A stretch of DNA of 49,766 bases from positions 1 through 49,766 of the forward strand of contig CALKKV010000063.1 of the NCBI GenBank assembly GCA_937992195.1. Direction: 5' to 3'. Positions 24,384 to 33,184 of the stretch are shown here, piece after piece; the stretch's first letter is position 1, and each line of letters opens with the position of its first letter. Position numbers and translations under genes: made by a program. The notes beneath the pieces were generated by a model. The model did no database searches. It was given only the letters and a program-made list of their open reading frames with translations, and had not been told where the DNA came from. This DNA comes from an uncultured Gammaproteobacteria bacterium (GTDB taxonomy: Bacteria > Pseudomonadota > Gammaproteobacteria > Arenicellales > Poriferihabitantaceae).

Positions 24384-25622
24384 ATGAAACTCAAAGAGAT
24401 ACAGACCTGGGCTACCGTGCCGCCAACAGGTATTGGCGGCAGCTTTTGGGTAATTGTAAAAGTTACAACAGATAATGACATAAGCGGAATAGGGGAATGC
24501 TATGGCATTCCGGTTTCTGCAGACATTGCCTGTCGTATGGTAGAAGATACTTTTGCTCGTTTTGCAGAGGGCGAAGACCCGCATAACGTCGAAACATTAT
24601 TTAGGAGGGTATATTCTGCGGGGTTTACTCAAAGACCTGATATTTCGATGATGGGCGTGTTTAGCGGTATCGAAATGGCGGTCTGGGATATACTGGGTAA
24701 AGCTTCTGAGAAGCCGGTCTACAATCTGCTTGGCGGGTTGTTTCATCCTCGATTGCGAACATATACCTATTTGTATCCGAAAAATCTGGGACGCGATGGC
24801 TGGACCGATGAGCCTGTTGGAGACGTTTATCATGATGGAGATGTTGCCGCAGAGAGGGCACTCGCCTATATCGATCAAGGATTTACCGCAGTAAAGCAGG
24901 ACCCAGCTGGCCCCTATAGTTTTCAGGGTGGGAGAGAGCTCTCTTTGGAAGAACTATCTCGCAGCGAATACAGTGTGAAGAGGATTCGTGAGGCGGTTGG
25001 CGATCGCGCAGATATTTTATTTGGAACTCACGGCCAGATGACAACATCTTCAGCGATTCGTCTTGCGCGTCGCCTTGAGCCCTATGATCCACTTTGGTAT
25101 GAGGAGCCCTGTCCGCCAGATCAGCTTACCGCATTCTCCAGAGTGTCTGCCGCTACCAGCATTCCGGTTGCGACAGGAGAGCGGCTAACGACTCGTGTTG
25201 AATTTCATCATGCGCTCAAGGCGGGTGTCTCGATTTTGCAGCCGGATATAGGGCGAAGTGGAGGTATCTGGGAGACCAAGAAAATAGCCTGCATGGCGGA
25301 GCTATTTAATGCCCAGATCGCACCACATATCTATTGTGGCCCGATTGCTCATGCCGCCGCTGCTCATGTTGCATTTACCAGTCCAAATTTTTTAATTCTT
25401 GAAACAATTCAAACAGGGTTCCACGAAGACATTTTGCAAAAGCCGTTGACCTGGGATCAGGGATATCTGCTACCACCGACTGAACCGGGATTGGGGATCG
25501 AACTCAACGAATCAGTGCTGGAAGAGCATCCCTATGAAACGGGCGGTAGATTGCACCTGGAAATGTGTCAAACACCGCTAGATTCTGCCAACAGTCGATT
25601 ACAGTCTGATCTGGATTCCTAG
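24384..25622 (+). CDS. Mandelate racemase/muconate lactonizing enzyme family protein, sugar-acid dehydratase-like
   Basis: A 412-residue enolase-superfamily enzyme. The N-terminal capping domain (about 1-120) is followed by the barrel. Visible barrel motifs are AVKQDP, FGTHGQM, a metal-ligand Glu in YEEPCPP, another in ATGERL, and a likely base His in APHIYCGP. This set resembles the galactonate/mannonate dehydratase branch. At the first usual metal position (D-x-N/H) the sequence reads G-T-H, which should be checked in an alignment. It starts seven bases after the SGNH stop, so the two are likely one operon. Substrate not assigned. Confidence 0.82.
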   Translation: MKLKEIQTWATVPPTGIGGSFWVIVKVTTDNDISGIGECYGIPVSADIACRMVEDTFARFAEGEDPHNVETLFRRVYSAGFTQRPDISMMGVFSGIEMAVWDILGKASEKPVYNLLGGLFHPRLRTYTYLYPKNLGRDGWTDEPVGDVYHDGDVAAERALAYIDQGFTAVKQDPAGPYSFQGGRELSLEELSRSEYSVKRIREAVGDRADILFGTHGQMTTSSAIRLARRLEPYDPLWYEEPCPPDQLTAFSRVSAATSIPVATGERLTTRVEFHHALKAGVSILQPDIGRSGGIWETKKIACMAELFNAQIAPHIYCGPIAHAAAAHVAFTSPNFLILETIQTGFHEDILQKPLTWDQGYLLPPTEPGLGIELNESVLEEHPYETGGRLHLEMCQTPLDSANSRLQSDLDS

Positions 25623-25707
25623 GTTTTCATGTTGTTTTTGGGTATCTACCTAGTTGCCAGAACGTGTTTCTATTTGTGTTGGGTTGCTTCAGAGCGCAGA
25701 AAATACT

Positions 25708-26592
25708 CTAGTTATCACTATTTGCCAGTAAAAATCGGTCCATCATTCGATCTGTTAGAAGACGCTTCAATACCATCATGACTTTAGTTGGTGTGGTAAC
25801 ACGGTAACGTATTTTAGCTTTTGGCTTGGTCAACGCATGTAAAACTGCGTCATAGACAGCGTCTGCAGGTAATGTAAATCGTGCTTCTTCTGATTGCTTT
25901 AGTCGATCATCTACCCGCGCATAGGATGATTGAAACACGCTGTTTTTAACGTCAATATTTTGTTTGAACATTTGATACGCGTTGTTTCTGAAATTGCTGG
26001 TAATTGGACCGGGTTCTACCAGACTAAACTGAAGGCCGCTATTCGCATGTTCCAAACGCATCGTGTCGGTTAGCCCTTCCAACGCAAACTTCGATGCATT
26101 GTATGCTCCGCGAAACTTTAGACAAATGAATCCAAGAATTGAACTGATTTGAATAATACGCCCCTCATTGTAAGGGAGCATCATTGGTAGAATTAAATTT
26201 GTTAGCTGTTGGGTGCCAAATACATTCGTTTCAAATTGTTGTCGAAGTGATTCTCTGCTCAAGTCTAGCATCGCACCAGGTTGGCCATATGCGCCATTGT
26301 TAATTAATCCATAGATTCTATTTTCGGTTAATTCGGCAAGTTGCTTTACTCCATTTTGCACGCTTTTAGAACTTGCAAGATCCAGCTCTATGGTTTCTAT
26401 ACCGATTGCGTTGAGCTCGGATACGTCATCCGGATTTCGACAGCTTGCGATAACACGAAACTCTGTTTCTCGCAGTCGTTCGGCAATACATCGGCCAATT
26501 CCAGTTGAACAGCCTGTGATGAATATGTTTTTTGAATTTAGTGAAGAGTCTCTAGGCATGAATTTCTTAGGATTGAGAGGTGATATTGACAC
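25708..26592 (-). CDS. SDR family NAD(P)-dependent oxidoreductase
   Basis: A 294-residue classical short-chain dehydrogenase. It has the cofactor motif TGCSTGIG (about residues 27-34), the NNGAYG block, the catalytic Ser in ISSILG and the YNASK pair near residue 165, and the PGPITSNF loop. The C-terminal extension with KVMMVLKRLLTD is like that of SDRs acting on lipids or sterol/retinol-type substrates. An internal ATG (26557-26559, MPRDSSL) is an alternative start. It is convergent with the enolase-type gene and stands alone. Substrate unknown. Confidence 0.85.
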   Translation of the reverse strand: MSISPLNPKKFMPRDSSLNSKNIFITGCSTGIGRCIAERLRETEFRVIASCRNPDDVSELNAIGIETIELDLASSKSVQNGVKQLAELTENRIYGLINNGAYGQPGAMLDLSRESLRQQFETNVFGTQQLTNLILPMMLPYNEGRIIQISSILGFICLKFRGAYNASKFALEGLTDTMRLEHANSGLQFSLVEPGPITSNFRNNAYQMFKQNIDVKNSVFQSSYARVDDRLKQSEEARFTLPADAVYDAVLHALTKPKAKIRYRVTTPTKVMMVLKRLLTDRMMDRFLLANSDN

Positions 26593-26838
26593 ATGGATAG
26601 TGGTCAGATTGACAGGGCGTTGATCGAGACCGCTGTTCTAGGTTACTCGGTAAGCATAGAATTCTCGAATCTTTCTGTAAACCATTTCAAAGCATGTGAA
26701 ACAGATTGGGTAAGTGTACCAACTCGATCAATTTCAAGATAAACGGCTGGATATAAATTTTGAGAAGATGGAAAATGCGGGTTCCTCCTGAGCCAAGTTC
26801 GGTGTAGTCTCTAAATCATCTTTACTTCGTCTGGCGCT

Positions 26839-27804
26839 ATGACAAAAAAAATAAATGTTGCGGTTGTGGGAGTCGGCTATTTAGGTCGTATACATGCAAA
26901 GATATATCATGAAATAGAGACGGCGAACTTGGTTGCTGTGGTGGATAGTGACCGGGCATCCGCTGATACGGTTGCAAACCAATACGATTGTGTTGCCCAT
27001 GATTCTGTTGATCAACTACTTTCTTCATCCGCTGGCGCAGATTTAGATGCTGTGAGTATTGTGGTGCCAACAAGTTTACACCTGCCGGTCTCCAAGCCTT
27101 TTTTGGAGCGCGGTGTTCATATGCTACTGGAAAAACCAATCGCACCGAGTGTGGAGGAAAGTCAGGAGATCGTTAGTATCGCAAAAGCACACAATGCAAT
27201 TCTGCAGATAGGACATCTCGAAAGATTTAATGCGGGAGTTATGCGTCTAGCAGAATTGTCGGACAACCCGCGGTTCATTGAAGTGCACAGGCTAGGAAAA
27301 TTTGTAGAGCGAGCAACTGATGTTGACGTGGTTACGGATTTGATGATCCATGATATTGATATCGTATTATCGCTTGTGCCGTCGGAGTTAAAGAATGTTT
27401 TTGCGACTGGTACGAGTGTCGTGACGAATCATGTTGACATCGCTAATGCGAGATTGGAGTTTGAAAATGGTGCGGTTGCTAATGTTACCGCGAGTCGTGT
27501 ATCGAGAAATCAATTTAGACGAATTCGCGTATTTTCCCAGGACTGCTACCTGGGGCTGAATTTCGCTGATCAGCAATTGGAGCAGGTGATTACAGGAGAA
27601 TGTCCGGTGAACTCTGAGTTCCCTGAACTCATCGAAAAGAAACTTGAAGTAGAGCCGCAGCTGCCTCTCAATGCTGAAATAGCGCACTTTATTGATTGTG
27701 TTTCGCATCAGTCGCAACCTTTGGTTACTGGGGAAGACGGTTTGACAGCAGTAAGAGTCGCGTCTATTGTTAAAGAGAAAATTCAACAGTCGATGGAATC
27801 CTAG
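26839..27804 (+). CDS. Gfo/Idh/MocA family oxidoreductase
   Basis: A 321-residue NAD(P)-dependent sugar oxidoreductase. The N-terminal Rossmann fold has VVGVGYLGRIHA (about 9-20) and the EKP motif near residue 98, followed by the C-terminal alpha/beta domain with HLERFN and DLMIHDID. The HLERFN and IHDIDI features resemble the group containing GnnA, which oxidises UDP-GlcNAc for amino-sugar lipid A. No gnnB-type aminotransferase is next to it, so this role is only a possibility. The alaX-like gene follows nine bases after its stop. Confidence 0.85.
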   Translation: MTKKINVAVVGVGYLGRIHAKIYHEIETANLVAVVDSDRASADTVANQYDCVAHDSVDQLLSSSAGADLDAVSIVVPTSLHLPVSKPFLERGVHMLLEKPIAPSVEESQEIVSIAKAHNAILQIGHLERFNAGVMRLAELSDNPRFIEVHRLGKFVERATDVDVVTDLMIHDIDIVLSLVPSELKNVFATGTSVVTNHVDIANARLEFENGAVANVTASRVSRNQFRRIRVFSQDCYLGLNFADQQLEQVITGECPVNSEFPELIEKKLEVEPQLPLNAEIAHFIDCVSHQSQPLVTGEDGLTAVRVASIVKEKIQQSMES

Positions 27805-27813
27805 GGTAGCGAA

Positions 27814-28530
27814 ATGACAGAAGAATTATTTAGAGCAGACGGCTATTTAAAAAACTGTAGTGCTGTCGTGACTGAACTATCGGGAAACGGCTTTGTTGTC
27901 GATAAGACAGTTTTCTATCCAATGGGCGGAGGGCAGCCAGGAGATTCTGGCACTTTTTCAGTTTCTGGTCAGAGTGCGGTTGAGATAGTTGACTGCTACG
28001 TAGACCGTGAATCTGGCAAGCATTTACATATTGTCAATGATGATACTGTTTTGCCAAAAGTTGGAGATACTGTTGAGCTCGAGATTAACTGGCGGCGTCG
28101 CCATCGCTTGATGCGTGTTCATAGTTGTTTGCATATGCTGTGTGCGGCGATTCCTGAGCCGGTAACGGGTGGCTCTATCGGTGACGGTAGCGGCCGTTTA
28201 GATTTCGATATGCCAGAACCCCCTGATAAATTGGCGATTGAAGAAAAGGTTAATGCGCTAATTCGTCAAGACGCGCCGATGACAATGCAATGGATTAGCG
28301 ATCAGGAGTTAGATGCTCAGCCCGAATTGGTCCGTACCATGTCGGTACAGCCGCCAAAGGGCTCGGGCAATGTCCGTCTGATTGACTTTAACGGCATCGA
28401 TCTTCAACCGTGTGGCGGTACCCATGTGTCCCGTACAGGTGAAATTGGAGAGATCCGTGTTGTCAGCATCAAGAAAAAGGGAAAACAAAACCGGCGGATC
28501 ACGATTGAACTAGTGGATCATGTGGACTGA
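27814..28530 (+). CDS. Alanyl-tRNA editing protein (AlaX family)
   Basis: A free-standing editing domain related to the C-terminal part of AlaRS, which removes Ser or Gly wrongly attached to tRNA-Ala. The 238 residues hold the zinc ligands H103 and H107 (HSCLHML) and C/H in CGGTHV (about 202-206), plus the GGGQPGD loop near residue 38. The N-terminal beta-barrel region is present, as in AlaX-M. It is coupled to the upstream oxidoreductase gene and ends 40 bases from the convergent fatty-acid operon. Confidence 0.93.
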   Translation: MTEELFRADGYLKNCSAVVTELSGNGFVVDKTVFYPMGGGQPGDSGTFSVSGQSAVEIVDCYVDRESGKHLHIVNDDTVLPKVGDTVELEINWRRRHRLMRVHSCLHMLCAAIPEPVTGGSIGDGSGRLDFDMPEPPDKLAIEEKVNALIRQDAPMTMQWISDQELDAQPELVRTMSVQPPKGSGNVRLIDFNGIDLQPCGGTHVSRTGEIGEIRVVSIKKKGKQNRRITIELVDHVD

Positions 28531-28570
28531 GAATAACCTGTAGTTTGCTGCTGCTACGAGATGCTAGCTA

Positions 28571-29320
28571 CTACAAAGTCTGGTAACTAATTAATAAAGG
28601 CTTGTCGTGCTCGATCATCGGCAGATTACTAGGGCCGTAGTAGTAAGCGAGTGACTTTGACTGTATTCGATATCCGACGTAAATTGGGTCCGACAACATC
28701 CTGAAAAGCATATTGTTTGCCCCGACCTTAAAAAAAACGATATCGTCATCTGCTTTATCTCTAATCGCTTTAGGTGGTCGCGATTTAGAAAATTTGAGTT
28801 TTAGGAACTTATTTTTGCGGGCAAACAAATAGTCATATTTAACAGATTTGTTGTCCATCAATTTTTCCCAGTTTAGTTTGATAACGTTATCAAAACCAGA
28901 ATCCACCGCAGCTGGATTTCCAGGATGTGCCATTTCAGTGACAGTTTCATCCTGAAAACTCACTAATTTATCCTCGTTCCATCGAACGCCTTCAGTTTTA
29001 CCATTCACCTTATCTTCCAGCGTGAACGAAGGGGTGGTGGGGTTGCAGTTATAGGAAGCCTCTTTACGGGCAACTATTTCGCTGTCTTTTCCACGATATA
29101 TTACACTCAGCTTGCCTCCTGTTTCATCGGGAGTTTGTGTTAAGTGCTCGGTGTAGAGGAGCTGGCCGTTTCTATCGGTCGCTGTACCAACAACGGAAAA
29201 AGACTGATTTTTTAGAACGTCTGCGATACAGGCAAAGGTGCTCACAGGTAGCGACAGGAAAATCAAAGCTAAGCAGCTTTGTCCCAATAATTTAAGTTTG
29301 TAGGTTGTCACAGAAATCAT
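28571..29320 (-). CDS. Secreted protein of unknown function, last gene of the fatty-acid operon
   Basis: The ATG at 29318-29320 overlaps the stop of the upstream DUF2878 gene by 4 bases and gives 249 residues with a clear signal peptide (MISVTTYKLK, then a hydrophobic core, likely cut near STFA). The longer open frame to 29374 has no support. The mature part is beta-rich and rich in charged residues, with a basic stretch KFLKLKFSKSRPPKAIRDK in the middle. I do not recognise a family or a catalytic motif. Its position suggests a periplasmic or envelope role linked to lipid modification. Confidence 0.75.
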   Translation of the reverse strand: MISVTTYKLKLLGQSCLALIFLSLPVSTFACIADVLKNQSFSVVGTATDRNGQLLYTEHLTQTPDETGGKLSVIYRGKDSEIVARKEASYNCNPTTPSFTLEDKVNGKTEGVRWNEDKLVSFQDETVTEMAHPGNPAAVDSGFDNVIKLNWEKLMDNKSVKYDYLFARKNKFLKLKFSKSRPPKAIRDKADDDIVFFKVGANNMLFRMLSDPIYVGYRIQSKSLAYYYGPSNLPMIEHDKPLLISYQTL

Positions 29321-29811
29321 CCTCTCTGCCACCACAGATATATTTGGTGAATGACCAGACCATATATTGCCCAAAGTGAAGCCAGAGTGATAACCACGAT
29401 TTTTCGATCCGTTCCGAACTGTACGTCGCTCAGATCAACACCTAACAAGTAGCTGAGAGTTCCTCCGATGCAGGCGAAAAGGGTGAATGCGAAACGGCGT
29501 TTAACAATCCACTCTAGCGACCATGGGAGCGCTTGGGCAAACAATATCCACAGAGTAAACAGCCAAAATGGTGGGTAAAAGCTATTGGTAGGGTATTTGA
29601 GTATTGTCAAAATACCCATTAAACAATCTCCGAGCAGACCAAGTGCTAAAACCGCGGCGATCAGCATCAAATCTCTGGGGTTTTGCCGGTAGCAGGAACA
29701 GAACAGGGCGATACAAATAACCGCTACCGCAATAGCAGCTTGATTTCCATAAAGAACGCACAAGATCCATCCAGCTTGAAAGACGGCGGCGTTTACCACC
29801 ATCTTCAACAT
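29317..29811 (-). CDS. DUF2878 family membrane protein
   Basis: The start ATG at 29809-29811 gives 164 residues, the usual family size; an open frame runs back into cfa to 29943. There are about five to six hydrophobic segments, with the conserved features FQAGWILCVLYG, LGLLGDCLMGIL and WLFTLWILFAQALPWSLEW. DUF2878 proteins have no proven function but recur next to cfa/DUF1365/amine-oxidase genes. It overlaps the next gene by 4 bases. Confidence 0.8.
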   Translation of the reverse strand: MLKMVVNAAVFQAGWILCVLYGNQAAIAVAVICIALFCSCYRQNPRDLMLIAAVLALGLLGDCLMGILTILKYPTNSFYPPFWLFTLWILFAQALPWSLEWIVKRRFAFTLFACIGGTLSYLLGVDLSDVQFGTDRKIVVITLASLWAIYGLVIHQIYLWWQRG

Positions 29812-29836
29812 TCTTGATTGAAGCACCTTATCGGTT

Positions 29837-31090
29837 CTAGACTTTCCGAAAAACCAGTTGAGCGGTGCTAATAGCGCGCTCGCGAAATCCACCTTCACAA
29901 TAAGAAAGATAGAACTGCCAGAGTCGGACAAAGAACTTGTCAAAGCCCATTTTTAGCACCTGGTCTTCTGCGTTATTAAATCGTTGTTGCCATAAATCCA
30001 GGGTTTTCGCATAGTCCAGCCCGATATCCTCCAGTGCTTCAATTTGAAGACTTGTATGTTTGCCTGTGTTTTCCAATATGGCTTCAATAGAGGGGAGGCT
30101 TCCGCCAGGAAATATGTACCTTTGAATAAAGTCCATATTTTGGCTGGCGTATTCGTAACGTTGCTCAGGAATAGTAATTGCCTGAATCAACATTTTGCCG
30201 TTTGCTTTCAACAGTTGATCGCATTTTCTGAAGTAGGCAGGCAAGAACTTCTGTCCCACCGCTTCTATCATCTCAATCGACACAAGTTTATCGAATTTAC
30301 CTTCAAGTAAACGATAGTCTTTCTCGAGCAGGGTGATTTGGTCTTCCAGATTACGTTCTCTAATGTTTTTGCTGGCATATTCAAACTGTTCGCGGGAGAT
30401 TGTGGTGGTGGTAACCCTACAGCCAAAATTTTCAGCCAGATAGATGGCTAGTCCGCCCCAGCCGGTGCCAATTTCGATGAGATGGTCGTTTGGGCTCAGC
30501 TTCAGTTTCTCTCCAACTCTTTGTAGTTTGAATTCCGCTGCAGATTCGAGATTAATCTCTACTTTATTATCGGGAAACATCGCCGATGAATACATCATTC
30601 GTTCGTCTAAAAATGACTCAAATAAACTATTGCTGAGATCGTAGTGTGCCCGGATGTTTTTTTTCGAACCAACTAGAGAGTTTGGTGACATCCAATGTTT
30701 AACTTTTTGCATAAGCAAACCTAGTTGCGCTACCTTGCCATCCATTTTTTCTAATTGTTGCATATTGCGGCAGATGAGTTGTACAGCTTCGGTAAGATTT
30801 GAAGCTTCCCAAAAGCCCGCTATGTATGCCTCAGCTGCACCGATGGAACCTCTTTGCAGGACCAGGCGATAGAACGCAGGGTTTTTTACAGAGATACTGA
30901 CCGATAACGCTTTGTGTGAATCACCTTCGTTAAACCCAAATACTCGAGTTGTTCCATTTTCTTCAATATTCAGCATGCCACCTTGAATAGTTGACAGCAG
31001 GTTGAATAGACTGTTTCTTGCAATGTTATCGAGAAATGAAGGCTTCGCTGTCGACAGCAGACGTGTATTTGAAATAGAAGAGATTTTCAT
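29837..31090 (-). CDS. cfa: Cyclopropane-fatty-acyl-phospholipid synthase family methyltransferase
   Basis: A SAM-dependent enzyme of 417 residues that adds a methylene or methyl carbon to the double bond of membrane unsaturated fatty acids. The N-terminal lipid-binding part (about 1-125) precedes the methyltransferase domain, with the start of the catalytic region in RAHYDLSNSLFESFLDERMMYS, the SAM motif LIEIGTGWGGLAIYLA near 205-220 and VSIEMIEAVG near 265. In this kind of operon the product may be cyclopropane, methylated or furan-precursor fatty acids. It is ten bases downstream of the DUF1365 gene. Confidence 0.92.
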   Translation of the reverse strand: MKISSISNTRLLSTAKPSFLDNIARNSLFNLLSTIQGGMLNIEENGTTRVFGFNEGDSHKALSVSISVKNPAFYRLVLQRGSIGAAEAYIAGFWEASNLTEAVQLICRNMQQLEKMDGKVAQLGLLMQKVKHWMSPNSLVGSKKNIRAHYDLSNSLFESFLDERMMYSSAMFPDNKVEINLESAAEFKLQRVGEKLKLSPNDHLIEIGTGWGGLAIYLAENFGCRVTTTTISREQFEYASKNIRERNLEDQITLLEKDYRLLEGKFDKLVSIEMIEAVGQKFLPAYFRKCDQLLKANGKMLIQAITIPEQRYEYASQNMDFIQRYIFPGGSLPSIEAILENTGKHTSLQIEALEDIGLDYAKTLDLWQQRFNNAEDQVLKMGFDKFFVRLWQFYLSYCEGGFRERAISTAQLVFRKV

Positions 31091-31100
31091 GCTTTCAGCT

Positions 31101-31922
31101 TTATTCAGAGTGTCTTATTTTTGTCGTGTTAATAGTATTCTCTAGAGCATCAGAGGCTCCCGGATGATCGTATACAGGCACTTTTTTGGACCATAATTTT
31201 AGAGCCTGCCAGTAAATTCCAATGCCAACTCGCACCGTCATTGCCGGTTGGGTTAGCACAAGTTTTATCAGCCGAAAACGCGTCAATCTTTGCTTTTTAA
31301 ATACCATGGTTGCGTCCATAACTTTCTCGTTCCCCAAGTGATTTTCTAGGTGAAAGAACAGCGTTTTATCCGGATTTTGAAGGCGACAAAAATACTGCAT
31401 ATCCATAGGATTGAAAGGGGAAACATGCATTTCTTTCGGGAAGGAAAATTGTTGATTTTTATCTTCAGCATTTGCCGGTAGTACGTACAATATCTTTTCT
31501 CTCCAAGGTGTATTTGTCACCTGTAAAACCGTTGCAATTAAGCTGCCATTGGTATCGTAACAGTAGAAAATTGAGATAGGGTTCATGACGAAACCCCAGT
31601 ATCGCAAGTGTGTCAGCAGCAGCACCTTACCTCTGGGTCTATAACCAGTGTGCTTCTCCACCTGATCCAAAATGTGTTCTTTCAAGCAGACAGTGACAGC
31701 TCCAGAATAGTCCTTTCTTCGAAACCATCCTAAGGATGGTGCGTTTGCGCTCATGATCGGGAATAGATCCAGATCGGAGACAGCAAAGTCCAAGTCAAGC
31801 ATTAACATTGTAATCTTGTATTCGAATGCGTGATTTTTTGGCGTAAATCGTCGGTGGCGCACCTTACCCTTGTACATAGATATAGCCGACCGAGACGTAG
31901 ATTGTGGATAGGCGGTACTCAT
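31101..31922 (-). CDS. DUF1365 domain-containing protein
   Basis: A 273-residue protein of the DUF1365 family: YKGKVRHRRFTPKNHAFEYKITMLMLDLD at the start is the family hallmark (given here as its key residues H-R-R-F and Y-K-I), with GFVMNPISIFYCYD and KEMHVSPFNPMDMQY further on. No enzyme activity is established. The family is almost always beside cfa and an FAD amine-oxidase-like gene, and is taken to act on the same lipid. Its start overlaps the stop of the FAD-protein gene by 4 bases. Confidence 0.88.
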   Translation of the reverse strand: MSTAYPQSTSRSAISMYKGKVRHRRFTPKNHAFEYKITMLMLDLDFAVSDLDLFPIMSANAPSLGWFRRKDYSGAVTVCLKEHILDQVEKHTGYRPRGKVLLLTHLRYWGFVMNPISIFYCYDTNGSLIATVLQVTNTPWREKILYVLPANAEDKNQQFSFPKEMHVSPFNPMDMQYFCRLQNPDKTLFFHLENHLGNEKVMDATMVFKKQRLTRFRLIKLVLTQPAMTVRVGIGIYWQALKLWSKKVPVYDHPGASDALENTINTTKIRHSE

Positions 31923-33184
31923 TTGGATAGTGAATCACCGCCGAGTTCTTTGGAGACCTGAAGCGCGCTGACCACGCCATCTTCGTGAAAGCCATTTCTC
32001 CAATAGGCGCCACAGTACCAGCTTCGCCGTTTGCCATTAATTAGATGAATATCTTGCTGTGCTTTTACGCTGGCGTTGTCAAACTGTGGATGAGCATACT
32101 GGTATCGGCCTATCACTTTTTCTGGTGCAATGTGTTGATCACCATTCATTGTAATGCATAGAGGTTCTTGGGTATGAATACCTTGGAGTATATTCATGTT
32201 ATAGGTCAGTACCGGTTGCTTGTCTTCACTACCGTCTAATAGATAATTCCAGCTCGCCCACGCTCGTTTTCGTTTTGGCAGTAGTGATCGGTCGGTATGC
32301 ATTACTACACTGTTTTCCTTGAACGGAATTGCCGACAGCAATTTACTTTCCGCCTGATTAGGATCATCCAGAATTTTAAGCACTTGATCGCTATGGCAAG
32401 CAAAAATAACTTGGTCGAATTTTACCCGGCTCGAACCCGAGGTAATCTCAACATTCCGATCCAACCGTCTAACCCGAATTACGGGGTCCGATAGCTGTAT
32501 TCTGTCAGCAAACCCCTTGATCAAAGGTTTAATATAAGATTGGGAACCGCCTTTAATCACCCACCAGGCAGGGCGATCTACAATATTAAGGAGACCATGG
32601 TTAAAGAAGAAACGAACAAAGAAAAGGGCATTGAACTCTTTTACCCGCGTGGTGGAGGCAGACCATATCGCAGACGCCATTGGAATAATGTAATACTTTT
32701 TAAACAATTCGCCATATCCTCCTTCCTGTAGATATTGTTCAAGACTCATACTCGGATCAATTTTTCGGTCAGTCAGGTCGCGCTTAGCTCGTCTACCAAA
32801 ACGTGCGATATCGGTAACCATGCCGAGAAATTTTCGATCCAGCAATCGCTTTCTGTCTGCGAATAGACTATTCAAACTTGAACCGCAGTACTCAAAGTCA
32901 TTGTCGTCTTGATGTCTTGTAGTAACGCTGAAACCCATATCTGTAGGTTGAGTCTCCACAGAGAGGGCCTTCATGAGTTGAATAAAATTGGGATATGTTT
33001 TTTCGTTGTAAACAATAAATCCAGTATCAATGGCTAAAGAACGCCCTTCGACTTCGATGGACTTGGTTGCAGTGTGGCCACCAATATAATTGTTGGCTTC
33101 ATAAACTGTGATATCGTGGTATTTGTGCAAAAGGTATGCCGCGGTCAAGCCGGATATCCCAGTGCCAATAATGGCGATTTTCAT
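31919..33184 (-). CDS. NAD(P)/FAD-dependent oxidoreductase (amine oxidase-like)
   Basis: A 421-residue flavoprotein with the N-terminal dinucleotide-binding motif GTGISGLTAAYLLHK, then TVYEANNYIGGHT and the FAD-binding DTGFIVYNEKTYPNF. The C-terminal WYCGAYWRNGFHEDGVVSA is the FAD-closing segment. Relatives are called amine oxidases or cyclopropane-fatty-acid-linked desaturase-like proteins, and homologues near cfa take part in unsaturated or furan fatty-acid metabolism in some Alphaproteobacteria. The reaction here is inferred from the operon. It overlaps both neighbours by 4 bases. Confidence 0.87.
   Translation of the reverse strand: MKIAIIGTGISGLTAAYLLHKYHDITVYEANNYIGGHTATKSIEVEGRSLAIDTGFIVYNEKTYPNFIQLMKALSVETQPTDMGFSVTTRHQDDNDFEYCGSSLNSLFADRKRLLDRKFLGMVTDIARFGRRAKRDLTDRKIDPSMSLEQYLQEGGYGELFKKYYIIPMASAIWSASTTRVKEFNALFFVRFFFNHGLLNIVDRPAWWVIKGGSQSYIKPLIKGFADRIQLSDPVIRVRRLDRNVEITSGSSRVKFDQVIFACHSDQVLKILDDPNQAESKLLSAIPFKENSVVMHTDRSLLPKRKRAWASWNYLLDGSEDKQPVLTYNMNILQGIHTQEPLCITMNGDQHIAPEKVIGRYQYAHPQFDNASVKAQQDIHLINGKRRSWYCGAYWRNGFHEDGVVSALQVSKELGGDSLSK

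Noticed and set aside
27388..27786. 132-codon minus-strand frame in the Gfo/Idh/MocA gene
   Set aside because: Antisense shadow of a well-supported gene.
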